Of a stretch of 64,000 nt of DNA, positions 27,758-37,139 are shown piece after piece. The translations under genes were made by a program, and so were the position numbers. Numbering within the stretch: position 1 is the stretch's first letter; each line of letters begins with the position of its first letter. The notes under the pieces are model-generated. The model had not been told where the DNA came from. It ran no database searches and saw nothing but the letters and a program-made list of their open reading frames with translations. Source of the stretch: Streptomyces europaeiscabiei (lineage in GTDB: Bacteria > Actinomycetota > Actinomycetes > Streptomycetales > Streptomycetaceae); assembly GCF_036346855.1 (NCBI RefSeq), contig NZ_CP107841.1, positions 8,622,001 to 8,686,000 of the forward strand, written 5' to 3'.

Positions 27758-28432
27758 ATGTTGTCGACAGGACTTCCGCAAGGGGCGGTGCCCAAGCTCG
27801 AACGCCCCGGCCCGCTGCGCGACCGCGTCTACGAGGCCCTGCTCGAACTCATCACCACGCGCGCGCTGCGCCCCGGCCAGCACCTCGTCGAGAGCGAACT
27901 CGCCGGGCACCTCGGAGTGTCCCGGCAGCCCGTCCGCGAGGCCCTGCAGCGCCTCAACACCGAGGGCTGGGTCGACCTCCGGCCCGCACAGGGAGCCTTC
28001 GTCCACGAGCCGACGGAGGCGGAGGCGGACCAACTCCTCACGGTCCGCACCCTGCTGGAGGCCGAGGCCGCCCGCCTCGCCGCGGCGAACGCCGGCACGG
28101 CGGGCATCACGGCCCTGGAGGAACTCTGCGCGGAGGGTGAGCGGGCCGTCGCCGCCGACGACGTCGACGCGGCCGTCGCCATGAACGCCCGCTTCCATGC
28201 CAAGGTCATGGAACTCGCCGGCAACACGGTCCTCGCCGAACTCGCCGCCCAGGTCGACCGTCGGGTCCGCTGGTACTACACGCCCGTCGCCCGCCAGCGC
28301 GGCCACCAGTCCTGGATCGAACACCGCGACCTCATCACGGCGATCTCCGCACGGGACGAGCAGCGTGCGACGGAGGTCATGCGGGCGCACACGGAGCACA
28401 CGCGGAAGACATACCACGAGCGGGAGAAGTAG
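27758..28432 (+). CDS. GntR-family regulator, FadR/FCD type
   Basis: 224 residues from ATG 27758, with AAGGGGA upstream; an upstream in-frame start at 27719 is less likely. Winged helix at about residues 18-80 (SELAGHLGVSRQPVREALQ, QGAFVHEP), then an all-helical FCD ligand domain (EALLE, FHAKVMELAGN, HRDLITAI, MRAHTEHTRKTYH). FCD domains bind small carboxylates, often with a metal held by Asp/His residues, which suits control by oxalate, formate or a related acid. It is placed between the two halves of the oxalate genes. Confidence 0.9.
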   Translation: MLSTGLPQGAVPKLERPGPLRDRVYEALLELITTRALRPGQHLVESELAGHLGVSRQPVREALQRLNTEGWVDLRPAQGAFVHEPTEAEADQLLTVRTLLEAEAARLAAANAGTAGITALEELCAEGERAVAADDVDAAVAMNARFHAKVMELAGNTVLAELAAQVDRRVRWYYTPVARQRGHQSWIEHRDLITAISARDEQRATEVMRAHTEHTRKTYHEREK

Positions 28433-28470
28433 CCGGGTGGAGTAGCCCGTCGGCGGGCTAGGTTCGGGGT

Positions 28471-28716
28471 GTGACGGTAACCATCGAGTTCCATGACCGC
28501 AGCCGCGATGTGGTGAGCTACGCCGACGGGGAGGTCGACAGAACCGAGTCGCGTATGTATCGCTACGACGTGACGGCGAACGGCTCCCTCACCGTGTACG
28601 TGTGGCAGCACACCGTGAAGCGGGGAAAGATCATCTCGACGACGGACGCTCAGCTCCTGGTCGTGTACAGCCCGTCGGCCTGGTTCTCGGTGCACGGCGA
28701 CCCGCTCCCCGGCTGA
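28471..28716 (+). CDS. Small hypothetical protein
   Basis: 81 residues from GTG 28471. Composition is that of an intact coding region: TVTIEFHDRSRDVVSYADG, then alternating beta-like stretches (MYRYDVTANGSLTVYVW, AQLLVVYSPSAWFSVHG). No signal peptide or membrane helix. Family not recognised; possibly a single small beta-barrel domain. Confidence 0.6.
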   Translation: MTVTIEFHDRSRDVVSYADGEVDRTESRMYRYDVTANGSLTVYVWQHTVKRGKIISTTDAQLLVVYSPSAWFSVHGDPLPG

Positions 28717-28908
28717 CCATCCCTTCACCCCCTCCGGCGGCCCCGCACACCCCTCTTTGTCCTCTCAGTGGAGAAAGTTGACGGCAATTCCTACGCAACT
28801 TCTTCCCAGTCCCGGTAGTCGCTGCTACGTTCCCCTGCGAAAGGTCGGTCGCCGTGAGGCGGCCGGAACCTGACGGACGTAGAGGCCGTGCGAGGCGGGG
28901 AGGGGCCA

Positions 28909-30099
28909 GTGAGACGTATGACCGCTCGACCCGCGAACGCACATCAGGCGCGGCTGCTGCGGCTGTTGCGGGACGGTGGGCCCAACTCCCGGGCTCAGCT
29001 CGGGGACCGGGTCGATCTCTCACGGTCGAAGCTGGCCGTGGAGGTGGACCGGCTTCTGGAGACGGGACTGGTCGTGGCCGACGGGCTCGCCGCCTCGCGG
29101 GGTGGTCGCCGGTCGCACAACATCCGACTCGCACCCCAACTCCGCTTCCTCGGCGTCGACATCGGCGCCACCTCGATCGATGTGGCCGTCACCAACGCCG
29201 AGTTGGAGATCCTGGGCCACACCAACCAGCCCATGGACGTCAGGGACGGCCCCGTCGCCGTCTTCGAGCAAGTGCTCTCCATGGCCGCCAAACTGAAGGC
29301 CTCGGGGCTCGCGGAAGGGTTCGACGGCGCCGGGATCGGCGTCCCCGGACCGGTCCGCTTCCCCGAAGGCGTCCCCGTCGCCCCGCCGATCATGCCGGGC
29401 TGGGACGGGTTCCCGGTGCGCGAGGCGCTCAGCCAGGAACTCGGCTGCCCCGTCATGGTCGACAACGACGTCAACCTGATGGCGATGGGGGAGCAGCACG
29501 CGGGCGTCGCCCGTTCCGTGGGCGACTTCCTCTGCGTCAAGATCGGCACCGGCATCGGCTGCGGCATCGTCGTCGGCGGCGAGGTCCACCGCGGTGTGAC
29601 AGGCAGCGCCGGCGACATCGGCCACATCCTCGCCGTACCGGACGGCCGCCCCTGTGCCTGCGGCAACCGGGGCTGCCTGGAGGCCCACTTCAGCGGCGCC
29701 GCGCTCGCCCGCGATGCCAAGGACGCCGCCCAGCAGGGACTTTCGGCGGAACTCGCCTCCCGGCTGGAGGCCCACGGCACCCTGACCGCCGTCGACGTGG
29801 CCGCCGCGGCCGCCGCCGGCGACGCCACCGCGCTCGACCTGATACGCGAGGGCGGAAACCGCACCGGCCAGGTCATCGCCGGACTCGTCAGCTTCTTCAA
29901 CCCCGGCCTGGTGGTGATCGGCGGCGGGGTGACCGGCCTCGGCCACACCCTGCTCGCCGCCATCCGCACCCAGGTCTACCGCCAGTCACTGCCCCTCGCG
30001 ACCGGCAATCTGCCCATCGTGCTGGGGGAGTTGGGGCCCACCGCCGGAGTCATCGGCGCGGCCCGCCTCATCAGCGACCACCTGTTCTCACCCGCGTAG
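28909..30099 (+). CDS. ROK-family transcriptional regulator
   Basis: About 396 residues from GTG 28909, chosen because GGGGAGG lies at the right distance; GTG 28888 is the alternative. N-terminal winged helix (NSRAQLGDRVDLSRSKLAVEV) is followed by a ROK sugar-kinase fold: LGVDIGATSIDVAV, GIGVPGPV, VDNDVNLMAMGE, KIGTGIGCGIVV, GDIGHI and the zinc motif CACGNRGCLEAH. Regulator-type ROK proteins sense sugars; the ABC importer genes that follow are its probable target. Upstream at 28773-28801 GAAGTTG/CAACTTC-like arms could be its operator. Confidence 0.85.
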   Translation: MRRMTARPANAHQARLLRLLRDGGPNSRAQLGDRVDLSRSKLAVEVDRLLETGLVVADGLAASRGGRRSHNIRLAPQLRFLGVDIGATSIDVAVTNAELEILGHTNQPMDVRDGPVAVFEQVLSMAAKLKASGLAEGFDGAGIGVPGPVRFPEGVPVAPPIMPGWDGFPVREALSQELGCPVMVDNDVNLMAMGEQHAGVARSVGDFLCVKIGTGIGCGIVVGGEVHRGVTGSAGDIGHILAVPDGRPCACGNRGCLEAHFSGAALARDAKDAAQQGLSAELASRLEAHGTLTAVDVAAAAAAGDATALDLIREGGNRTGQVIAGLVSFFNPGLVVIGGGVTGLGHTLLAAIRTQVYRQSLPLATGNLPIVLGELGPTAGVIGAARLISDHLFSPA

Positions 30100-30267
30100 G
30101 CCCGCGCGAGCGCGCGGCCTTCCCCACCGACAGCGACAACCACCGACAGCGACGACCACCGGCACGGCGTCCTGCTTCGCCGCGCCCTGCTCCGGCCTGC
30201 CCGAACACGTAGGCCCAGCAAGCGGATTCACCCTGAAACCGGCCCGCACGCCCGCCAAGGGGAACTC

Positions 30268-31851
30268 ATGGCACCAGAATTACCGCTGCTCACCATGTCC
30301 GGCATCACCAAGTCGTTCCCCGGAGTCCGGGCCCTGGACGGCGTCGACCTCGACGTCCAGGCCGGAGAGGTCCACTGTCTGCTCGGCCAGAACGGCGCCG
30401 GGAAGTCCACCCTGATCAAGGTCCTGGCCGGCGCCCACCAGCCCGACGACGGCACGATCACCTGGCGGGGCGAACCCGTCACCCTGAAGTCCCCGATCGC
30501 CGCCATGCGCCTCGGCATCGCCACCATCTACCAGGAACTCGATCTGGTGGAGGGCCTGTCGGTGGCCGAGAACGTCCACCTCGGCCATGAGCCCACCTCC
30601 GCCGGCTTCGTCGTACGCGGGAAGGCGGCGCGGGCATCGACCACCGCTCTGCTCGAACGACTTGGGCACCCGGAGGTCGACGCGTCCCGGCTCGTCGGTT
30701 CGTTGTCGGCCGCCCAGCAGCAGATCGTCTCCATGGCGCGGGCGCTCTCCCACGACGTACGGCTGATCGTGATGGACGAGCCGTCGGCCGCGCTCGACCC
30801 GGACGAGGTCGACAACCTGTTCAGGATCGTGGGTGACCTGACCGCGGCAGGGGTGGCCGTCGTCTACATCTCGCACCGTCTGGAGGAGATCCGGCGGATA
30901 GGCGACCGGGTGACCGTGCTGAAGGACGGGCGGGCCGTCGCGGGCGGGCTGCCCGCGAAGTCCACGCCCACGCGCGAGGTCGTGGCGCTGATGACCGGGC
31001 GGAACGTCGAGTACGTCTTCCCCGACCGGCCGCCCGTGCCGCCGACAGGGGGCACCCCCGTGCTGGAGGTGCGGGGGCTGGCGCGTGCGGGCGAGTTCGA
31101 GCCGTTCGACCTGGAGCTGCGGCCAGGCGAGATCGTGGGCCTTGCCGGACTCGTCGGCTCGGGACGGTCGGAGATCCTGGAGACCGTCTACGGCGCCCGC
31201 AGGCCGACGGCCGGTCAAGTCCTGGTCGACGGCAAGCAGTTGCGGCTCGGCAGCGTACGCGCCGCCGTACGGGCCGGGTTCGGACTCGCCCCCGAGGAGC
31301 GCAAGGCGCAGGCGCTGCTGATGCTGGAGTCCGTCACCAGAAACGTTTCCGTGTCGTCGATGGCCCGCTTCGCGCGCGTCGGCTGGATCGACCGGGGCGC
31401 CGAACACCGCGCCGCGCGGGCCGCGACCCGCGAGCTGTCCCTGCGCCCCGACAACCCGGACGTACCGGTCCGCACCCTCTCCGGAGGCAACCAGCAGAAG
31501 GCGGTGCTCGCCCGCTGGCTGCTGCGCGGCTGCCGGATCCTGCTGCTCGACGAGCCGACGCGGGGCGTCGACGTGGGCGCCCGCGCCGAGCTGTACGCGG
31601 TGGTCCGCCGGCTCGCCGACGAAGGCCTCGCCGTACTGCTGGTCTCCAGCGAGGTACCCGAAGTGCTCGGCCTCGCCGACCGGGTGCTCGTCCTGCGCGA
31701 GGGCCGGGTCGTGCACGCCGCGCCCGCCCGTGAACTCGACGAGCACCGCGTCCTCGACCTCGTGATGGAAGGAAGCCCGGTGGCCAGTGTGGGAAGCCCG
31801 GTGGCCGGGGCGGGGAGCCCCGTGACCGGTGAAGGGAGCCAGGCGTCATGA
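30268..31851 (+). CDS. Sugar ABC transporter ATP-binding protein, CUT2 (ribose/xylose) type
   Basis: 527 residues with two nucleotide-binding domains, as in RbsA/XylG. First domain: Walker A GQNGAGKST at residues 40-48, Walker B LIVMDEPSAAL, signature region SLSAAQQQ. Second: a degenerate Walker A (GLVGSGRSE, lacking Lys, normal for this family), canonical LSGGNQQK and ILLLDEPTRGVDVG. The C-terminus has a three-copy SPVA-type repeat just before the stop. It overlaps the permease gene by ATGA. Confidence 0.92.
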   Translation: MAPELPLLTMSGITKSFPGVRALDGVDLDVQAGEVHCLLGQNGAGKSTLIKVLAGAHQPDDGTITWRGEPVTLKSPIAAMRLGIATIYQELDLVEGLSVAENVHLGHEPTSAGFVVRGKAARASTTALLERLGHPEVDASRLVGSLSAAQQQIVSMARALSHDVRLIVMDEPSAALDPDEVDNLFRIVGDLTAAGVAVVYISHRLEEIRRIGDRVTVLKDGRAVAGGLPAKSTPTREVVALMTGRNVEYVFPDRPPVPPTGGTPVLEVRGLARAGEFEPFDLELRPGEIVGLAGLVGSGRSEILETVYGARRPTAGQVLVDGKQLRLGSVRAAVRAGFGLAPEERKAQALLMLESVTRNVSVSSMARFARVGWIDRGAEHRAARAATRELSLRPDNPDVPVRTLSGGNQQKAVLARWLLRGCRILLLDEPTRGVDVGARAELYAVVRRLADEGLAVLLVSSEVPEVLGLADRVLVLREGRVVHAAPARELDEHRVLDLVMEGSPVASVGSPVAGAGSPVTGEGSQAS

Positions 31852-32864
31852 CCCAGCCCGTGTCCCCGCCCAGGGGCGCAGACAAGGTGACACCCGTCGA
31901 CGAGCCGCCCGCCTGGCGTGCCCTCGTGTTCCGCGCCGACGTCCGCACCCTGTCGCTCCTCGGTGTCCTCGCCGTGCTGATCGCCATCGGCGGCGTCACC
32001 AGACCCGACGAGTTCCTCGACACCCGCAACCTCCAACTCGTCCTCACCCAGGCCTCGGTGATCGGCGTCGTGACCGTCGGCATGACCTTCGTCATCACCT
32101 CCGGCGGCATCGACCTCTCCGTGGGCGCGATCGTCGCCCTGGCGTCCGTGTGGGCGACCACCGTGGCCACCCAGGAGTACGGTTTCGCCGGCGTTCTCTT
32201 CACGGCGGTGATCGTCGGCGTCGGCTGCGGCCTGGTGAACGGGCTGCTCATCGCCTACGGCGCCGTGGTGCCCTTCATCGCCACCCTCGCCATGCTCGCC
32301 TCGGCCCGCGGACTCGCCCTGCAGATCACCGACGGCAGCACCCAGGTCGTCGGCATCGACGCCATCCTGGATCTCGGCGAGCGCGACGCCTACGTCCTCG
32401 GTATCCCGCCGCTCGTCCTGGTCTTCGCGGTCGTGACGATCATCGGCTGGCTGGTGCTGAACCGCACGACCTTCGGCCGGCGCACGGTCGCCGTCGGCGG
32501 CAACGCGGAGGCGGCCCGGCTCGCGGGCATCGACGTCCGCCGCCAGCGCCTCTACCTGTACCTGCTCTCCGGGCTGTGCTGCGGCATCGCCGCGTTCCTG
32601 CTGATCGTGCTGTCCGGCTCGGGCCAGAACACCAACGGCAACCTCTACGAACTCGACGCCATCGCCGCCGCGATCATCGGCGGCACCATGCTCAGCGGCG
32701 GCCGGGGCACCATCACCGGCTCCGTCCTCGGCGTCCTGATCTTCACCACGATCACCAACATCTTCGCGCTCAACAACCTGCAGAGCGACGTCCAGCAGAT
32801 CGCCAAGGGCGCGATCATCGTCGCCGCGGTCCTGGTCCAGCGACGCACGGCAAGCACGGCCTGA
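31848..32864 (+). CDS. Sugar ABC transporter permease, RbsC-like
   Basis: 338 residues, eight to ten hydrophobic helices. Family blocks: VGMTFVITSGGIDLSVG, PFIATLAMLASARGLAL, NRTTFGRRTVAVGGNAEAARLAGIDV (conserved cytoplasmic loop that contacts the ATPase) and YELDAIAAAIIGGTMLSGG. Translationally coupled to the ATPase gene. Forms the channel of the importer with the lipoprotein encoded next. Confidence 0.92.
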   Translation: MTQPVSPPRGADKVTPVDEPPAWRALVFRADVRTLSLLGVLAVLIAIGGVTRPDEFLDTRNLQLVLTQASVIGVVTVGMTFVITSGGIDLSVGAIVALASVWATTVATQEYGFAGVLFTAVIVGVGCGLVNGLLIAYGAVVPFIATLAMLASARGLALQITDGSTQVVGIDAILDLGERDAYVLGIPPLVLVFAVVTIIGWLVLNRTTFGRRTVAVGGNAEAARLAGIDVRRQRLYLYLLSGLCCGIAAFLLIVLSGSGQNTNGNLYELDAIAAAIIGGTMLSGGRGTITGSVLGVLIFTTITNIFALNNLQSDVQQIAKGAIIVAAVLVQRRTASTA

Positions 32865-32900
32865 GACACCGAAGAGCCGACACGGGAAAGGTCCACCGCC

Positions 32901-33938
32901 ATGCCAGAGAACTCCAGCCGCAGAAGACTGCTCTTCGGAACCGCCGCCGTCTCGGCCGGCGCCCTCCTCGCCGGTTGCACCAGCAATGAAGCCAAGAGTG
33001 ACCCGGCCGCAGGCGAGCAGCCGGCCGCGGACGACAAGCCGGGCAAGGCGGTCACCATCGGCTTCGCCGGACCGCAGGCCGACCACGGGTGGCTCAACGC
33101 GATCAACCAGAACGCCAAGAGCCGCGCCGAGCGGTACGAGGAGGTCACGCTGGAGATCACCGAGGGCTCCAACGACACCGCTCAGCAGATCGGGCAGATC
33201 GAGACCCTCATCAACAAGAAGGTCGACGTCCTGGTGGTGCTGCCCGCCGACGGCAAGGCGCTCACCCAGGTCGGTCTCAAGGCGATGCGGGCGGGCATCC
33301 CCGTCGTCAACCTCGACCGGATCTTCAACTCCCCGCAGGCGTACCGCTGCTGGATCGGCGGCGACAACTACGGCATGGGGCTCAACGCCGGGCACTACAT
33401 CGGTGAGCAGCTCAAGGACAAGGGCGACGCCCGTGTCATCGAGCTGGCCGGGCTGGACAACCTGGAGCTGACCAAGCAGCGCACCCAGGGCTTCGACGAC
33501 GCGCTGAAGAACTACCCGAACATCAAGAAGGTGGCCCGGCAGGCCGCCGAGTTCACGGTCGAGTCGGGCCAGGCCAAGATGGCCCAGCTGCTCCAGGCAC
33601 AGTCGAACTTCGACGCGCTGTGGAACCACGACGACGACCAGGGCGTGGGCGCCCTGCGCGCCATCGAGCAGGCCGGGCGCGACGACTTCCTGATGGTCGG
33701 CGGCGCGGGTGCGCTGTCCGCGTTCCAGGCCATCAAGAAGGACGACGGGGTGTTGAAGGCCACCGTCCTCTACCCGCCGACCATGGCCGCCTCCGCGATC
33801 GACCTCGCCCGTGCCCTCGGCCAGGGCAAGGGGGTCGGTGGCCTCGCCGAGTTCGAGATCCCGTCCTCGCTGACGCTCTACTCGGCCGTCGTCGACAAGG
33901 ACAACGTCGACCAGTACATGTCCACCGGCTTCAAGTGA
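32901..33938 (+). CDS. Sugar-binding lipoprotein, RbsB-like
   Basis: 345 residues. RRRLLFGTAAVSAG then LLAGC gives a lipobox with Cys26, so the mature protein is lipid-anchored outside the membrane. Type I periplasmic-binding fold: TIGFAGPQADHGWLNAI, IETLINKKVDVLVVLPADG, AGIPVVNLDR, NHDDDQGVGALRAI. Ligand cannot be told; the surrounding oxidoreductase and isomerase genes suggest a cyclitol, a rare sugar or a sugar acid. Confidence 0.9.
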   Translation: MPENSSRRRLLFGTAAVSAGALLAGCTSNEAKSDPAAGEQPAADDKPGKAVTIGFAGPQADHGWLNAINQNAKSRAERYEEVTLEITEGSNDTAQQIGQIETLINKKVDVLVVLPADGKALTQVGLKAMRAGIPVVNLDRIFNSPQAYRCWIGGDNYGMGLNAGHYIGEQLKDKGDARVIELAGLDNLELTKQRTQGFDDALKNYPNIKKVARQAAEFTVESGQAKMAQLLQAQSNFDALWNHDDDQGVGALRAIEQAGRDDFLMVGGAGALSAFQAIKKDDGVLKATVLYPPTMAASAIDLARALGQGKGVGGLAEFEIPSSLTLYSAVVDKDNVDQYMSTGFK

Positions 33939-34026
33939 CGAGTCCTGCCGGACGGGCCTGACCGGGAACGAACACCGAGACCGGGGGTCGGGGGTCGGGG
34001 GGAGAGGGCCGGGGGACCGGGCACGG

Positions 34027-34096
34027 ACAACCGGGCCCCGACAACCGGGCCCCGACAACCGGGCCCCGACAACCGGGCACGGACAACCGGGAACCC
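34027..34096. repeat. 14-bp tandem repeats in spacer 33939-34319
   Basis: ACAACCGGGCCCCG is repeated exactly three times (34027-34068), followed by two diverged copies to 34096. A looser family of CCGAGGCCCCGGCA units continues to about 34240. The array fills most of the 381-bp gap between the binding-protein gene and the Gfo/Idh gene. It has many short palindromes (CCGGGCCCCGG-like) and no gene. Confidence 0.8.
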
Positions 34097-34319
34097 GGCA
34101 CCAAGGCCCGGAAACCGGGGGCCCGGAATCCGAGGCCCCGGCACGGAGGACCGGAATCCGAGGGCCGGTAACCGAGGCCCCGGCACCCAGAGCCGGTAAC
34201 CGAGGCCCCGGCAACACCCAGGGCCGGAACTCGAGGCCCGGGGACCGGAATGCGAAGCCGCCGGATTCGGAGTCAGGCCCCACCTCACACCGCGCAGCGA
34301 CCACGAGGAGGACACACGC

Positions 34320-35672
34320 ATGGGACAGCCGCAGCAGCCCGACCAGGCCGAGGCGGAGGAGTCAGGAGCGCCGGGGCCCGACGCGGGTGCCGGGGCCGGA
34401 GCAGGGGCCAGCACGGCCGGGGTCTCGTCGGGAGCGGCCTCGCCTGGGGCCGGCCCCCGTGCCGCCGGCCTCGCCGGGGGCCTCGGCAAGCCACCGCTGC
34501 GCGTCGGCATGGTCGGCTACGCCTTCATGGGGGCAGCTCACTCCCAGGGGTGGCGCACGGCGGGGCGGGTCTTCGACCTGCCGCTCGCCCCCGTGCTCGC
34601 CGCGGTGTGCGGGCGGGACGGTGACGCGGTGCGGGCCATGGCGGACCGGCACGGGTGGGCGACGACGGAGACCGACTGGCGGGAGCTGATCGCCCGGGAC
34701 GACATCGACCTGGTCGACATCTGCACCCCCGGCGACAGCCACGCCGAGATCGCCCTCGCCGCGCTGGCCGCCGGCAAGCACGTGCTCTGCGAGAAGCCCC
34801 TCGCCAACACCGTCGCGGAGGCGGAGGCGATGACCACGGCGGCCGAAGAGGCCTACGGGCGCGGCAGGTTGGCGATGGTCGGCTTCAACTACCGGCGTGT
34901 GCCCGCCACCGCGCTCGCCCGCCGCATGGTGGCCCAGGGCCGACTGGGAGCCCTGCGGCACGTGCGGGTGACGTACCTTCAGGACTGGCTCGTGGATCCG
35001 GAGTTCCCCCTCACCTGGCGGCTGCGCAAGGAGTCGGCCGGCTCCGGAGCGCTCGGCGACCTCGGCGCCCACATCGTCGACCTGGCTCAGTACGTGGCCG
35101 GCGAGCCGGTGGTCGGCGTCTCCGCGCTGATGGAGACCTTCGTACGCGAACGGCCCCTCCCGGCCGGCGTGTCCGTCGGTCTCGCATCCTCCGGCGGCAC
35201 GGCCGGGCGAGGCGCGGTCACCGTCGACGACACGGCCCTGTTCACCGGCCGCTTCGCCTCCGGCGCCGTCGCCTCCTTCGAGGCGACCCGCTTCGCCACC
35301 GGTCGCAAGAACGCCCTGCGCATCGAACTCAACGGCGAGCGGGGCTCGTTGGCCTTCGACCTGGAACGGCTCAACGAACTCGCCTATCACGACCACACCG
35401 AACCCGGCACCCACGCCGGCTTCCGCCGCATCCTCGTCACCGAGCCCGACCACCCCTATCTGGACGCCTGGTGGCCGCCGGGTCACGGCCTCGGCTACGA
35501 ACACTCCTTCGTCCACCAGGCCCGCGACCTCGTGCACGCCGTCGCGGCAGGCCGACAACCCGAGCCGTCCTTCGCCGACGGGCTCCAGGTGCAGCGTGTG
35601 CTCGCGGCGGTCGAGGAGAGCGCCGAGAAGAACTCCGTCTACACCCCGACCCACACCCCCACAGCGGTCTGA
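34320..35672 (+). CDS. Gfo/Idh/MocA-family oxidoreductase
   Basis: 450 residues from ATG 34320, with AGGAGG upstream. Residues 1 to about 55 are a low-complexity Ala/Gly/Pro tail unusual for the family. Rossmann domain: RVGMVGYAFMGAAHSQGW, DLVDICTPGDSHAEIAL and the EKP motif HVLCEKPLANT, with Lys in the active site. C-terminal domain: DLGAHIVDLAQYVAG and PFADGL-like PSFADGLQVQRVL. NAD(P)-linked oxidation of a sugar or cyclitol is likely. Close upstream of the isomerase gene (12 bp). Confidence 0.9.
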   Translation: MGQPQQPDQAEAEESGAPGPDAGAGAGAGASTAGVSSGAASPGAGPRAAGLAGGLGKPPLRVGMVGYAFMGAAHSQGWRTAGRVFDLPLAPVLAAVCGRDGDAVRAMADRHGWATTETDWRELIARDDIDLVDICTPGDSHAEIALAALAAGKHVLCEKPLANTVAEAEAMTTAAEEAYGRGRLAMVGFNYRRVPATALARRMVAQGRLGALRHVRVTYLQDWLVDPEFPLTWRLRKESAGSGALGDLGAHIVDLAQYVAGEPVVGVSALMETFVRERPLPAGVSVGLASSGGTAGRGAVTVDDTALFTGRFASGAVASFEATRFATGRKNALRIELNGERGSLAFDLERLNELAYHDHTEPGTHAGFRRILVTEPDHPYLDAWWPPGHGLGYEHSFVHQARDLVHAVAAGRQPEPSFADGLQVQRVLAAVEESAEKNSVYTPTHTPTAV

Positions 35673-35684
35673 GGAGGCCCGGAC

Positions 35685-36689
<1,005 letters not shown>

Positions 36690-36821
36690 GGCGCTTCTGA
36701 TGGCTCCTGGTCGGAGATCATCCGGCCGATCGGCGCCGCGCGAGGAGACTCGTGAGGCTCCGGCTGCCTCACCGGACTCGTCCGTGACCGCTCACGAACG
36801 GCATCAAGAGCCGTCAGAAAC

Positions 36822-37005
36822 GGCCTGGTGCCGCGGCAGGCAACGTTCGCCCGTGAAGGAGCGGCGTCCGGTGCGTGCTCTCGGCGTGTCGGCCGAAGGC
36901 CCTTGTGCTCGACGTACTCGACGTACTCGGGTCCTCGGCCGGTGCGGCGAGAGGGCGTGCCGGGCGTCGCGACGGGGCGAACCCTGCCTGCCGAGGCACC
37001 AGGCC
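36822..37005. repeat. Long imperfect inverted repeat (184 bp) in spacer 36690-37139
   Basis: The outer arms 36823-36852 and 36975-37004 pair at 27 of 30 positions (outermost GCCTGGTGCC...GGCACCAGGC). Pairing continues inward with mismatches that are often G-T, toward a centre with the tandem GACGTACTC units near 36914-36932. The whole element can fold as one long hairpin. No ORF with coding character covers it, and no clear target-site duplication was seen. It separates the ABC/isomerase genes from the dehydrogenase gene. The rest of the 450-bp spacer shows nothing else apart from the promoter it must hold. Confidence 0.75.
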
Positions 37006-37139
37006 CGGGCCCAGCCCATCGGGCCACCTGTCGACCGGGCCCCCACGGCCCGGTCATGTCTCCGGGGTGACGGCGCACCCCGGCGTACCGCACACACCCG
37101 TACACCTCCGTACGACCAGCCCCTCACTGGAGGCATTTC

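Noticed and set aside
31215..34304. 1029-codon minus-strand open frame
   Set aside because: Antisense shadow of the ABC genes; its GP-rich start is translated from the tandem array at 34027.
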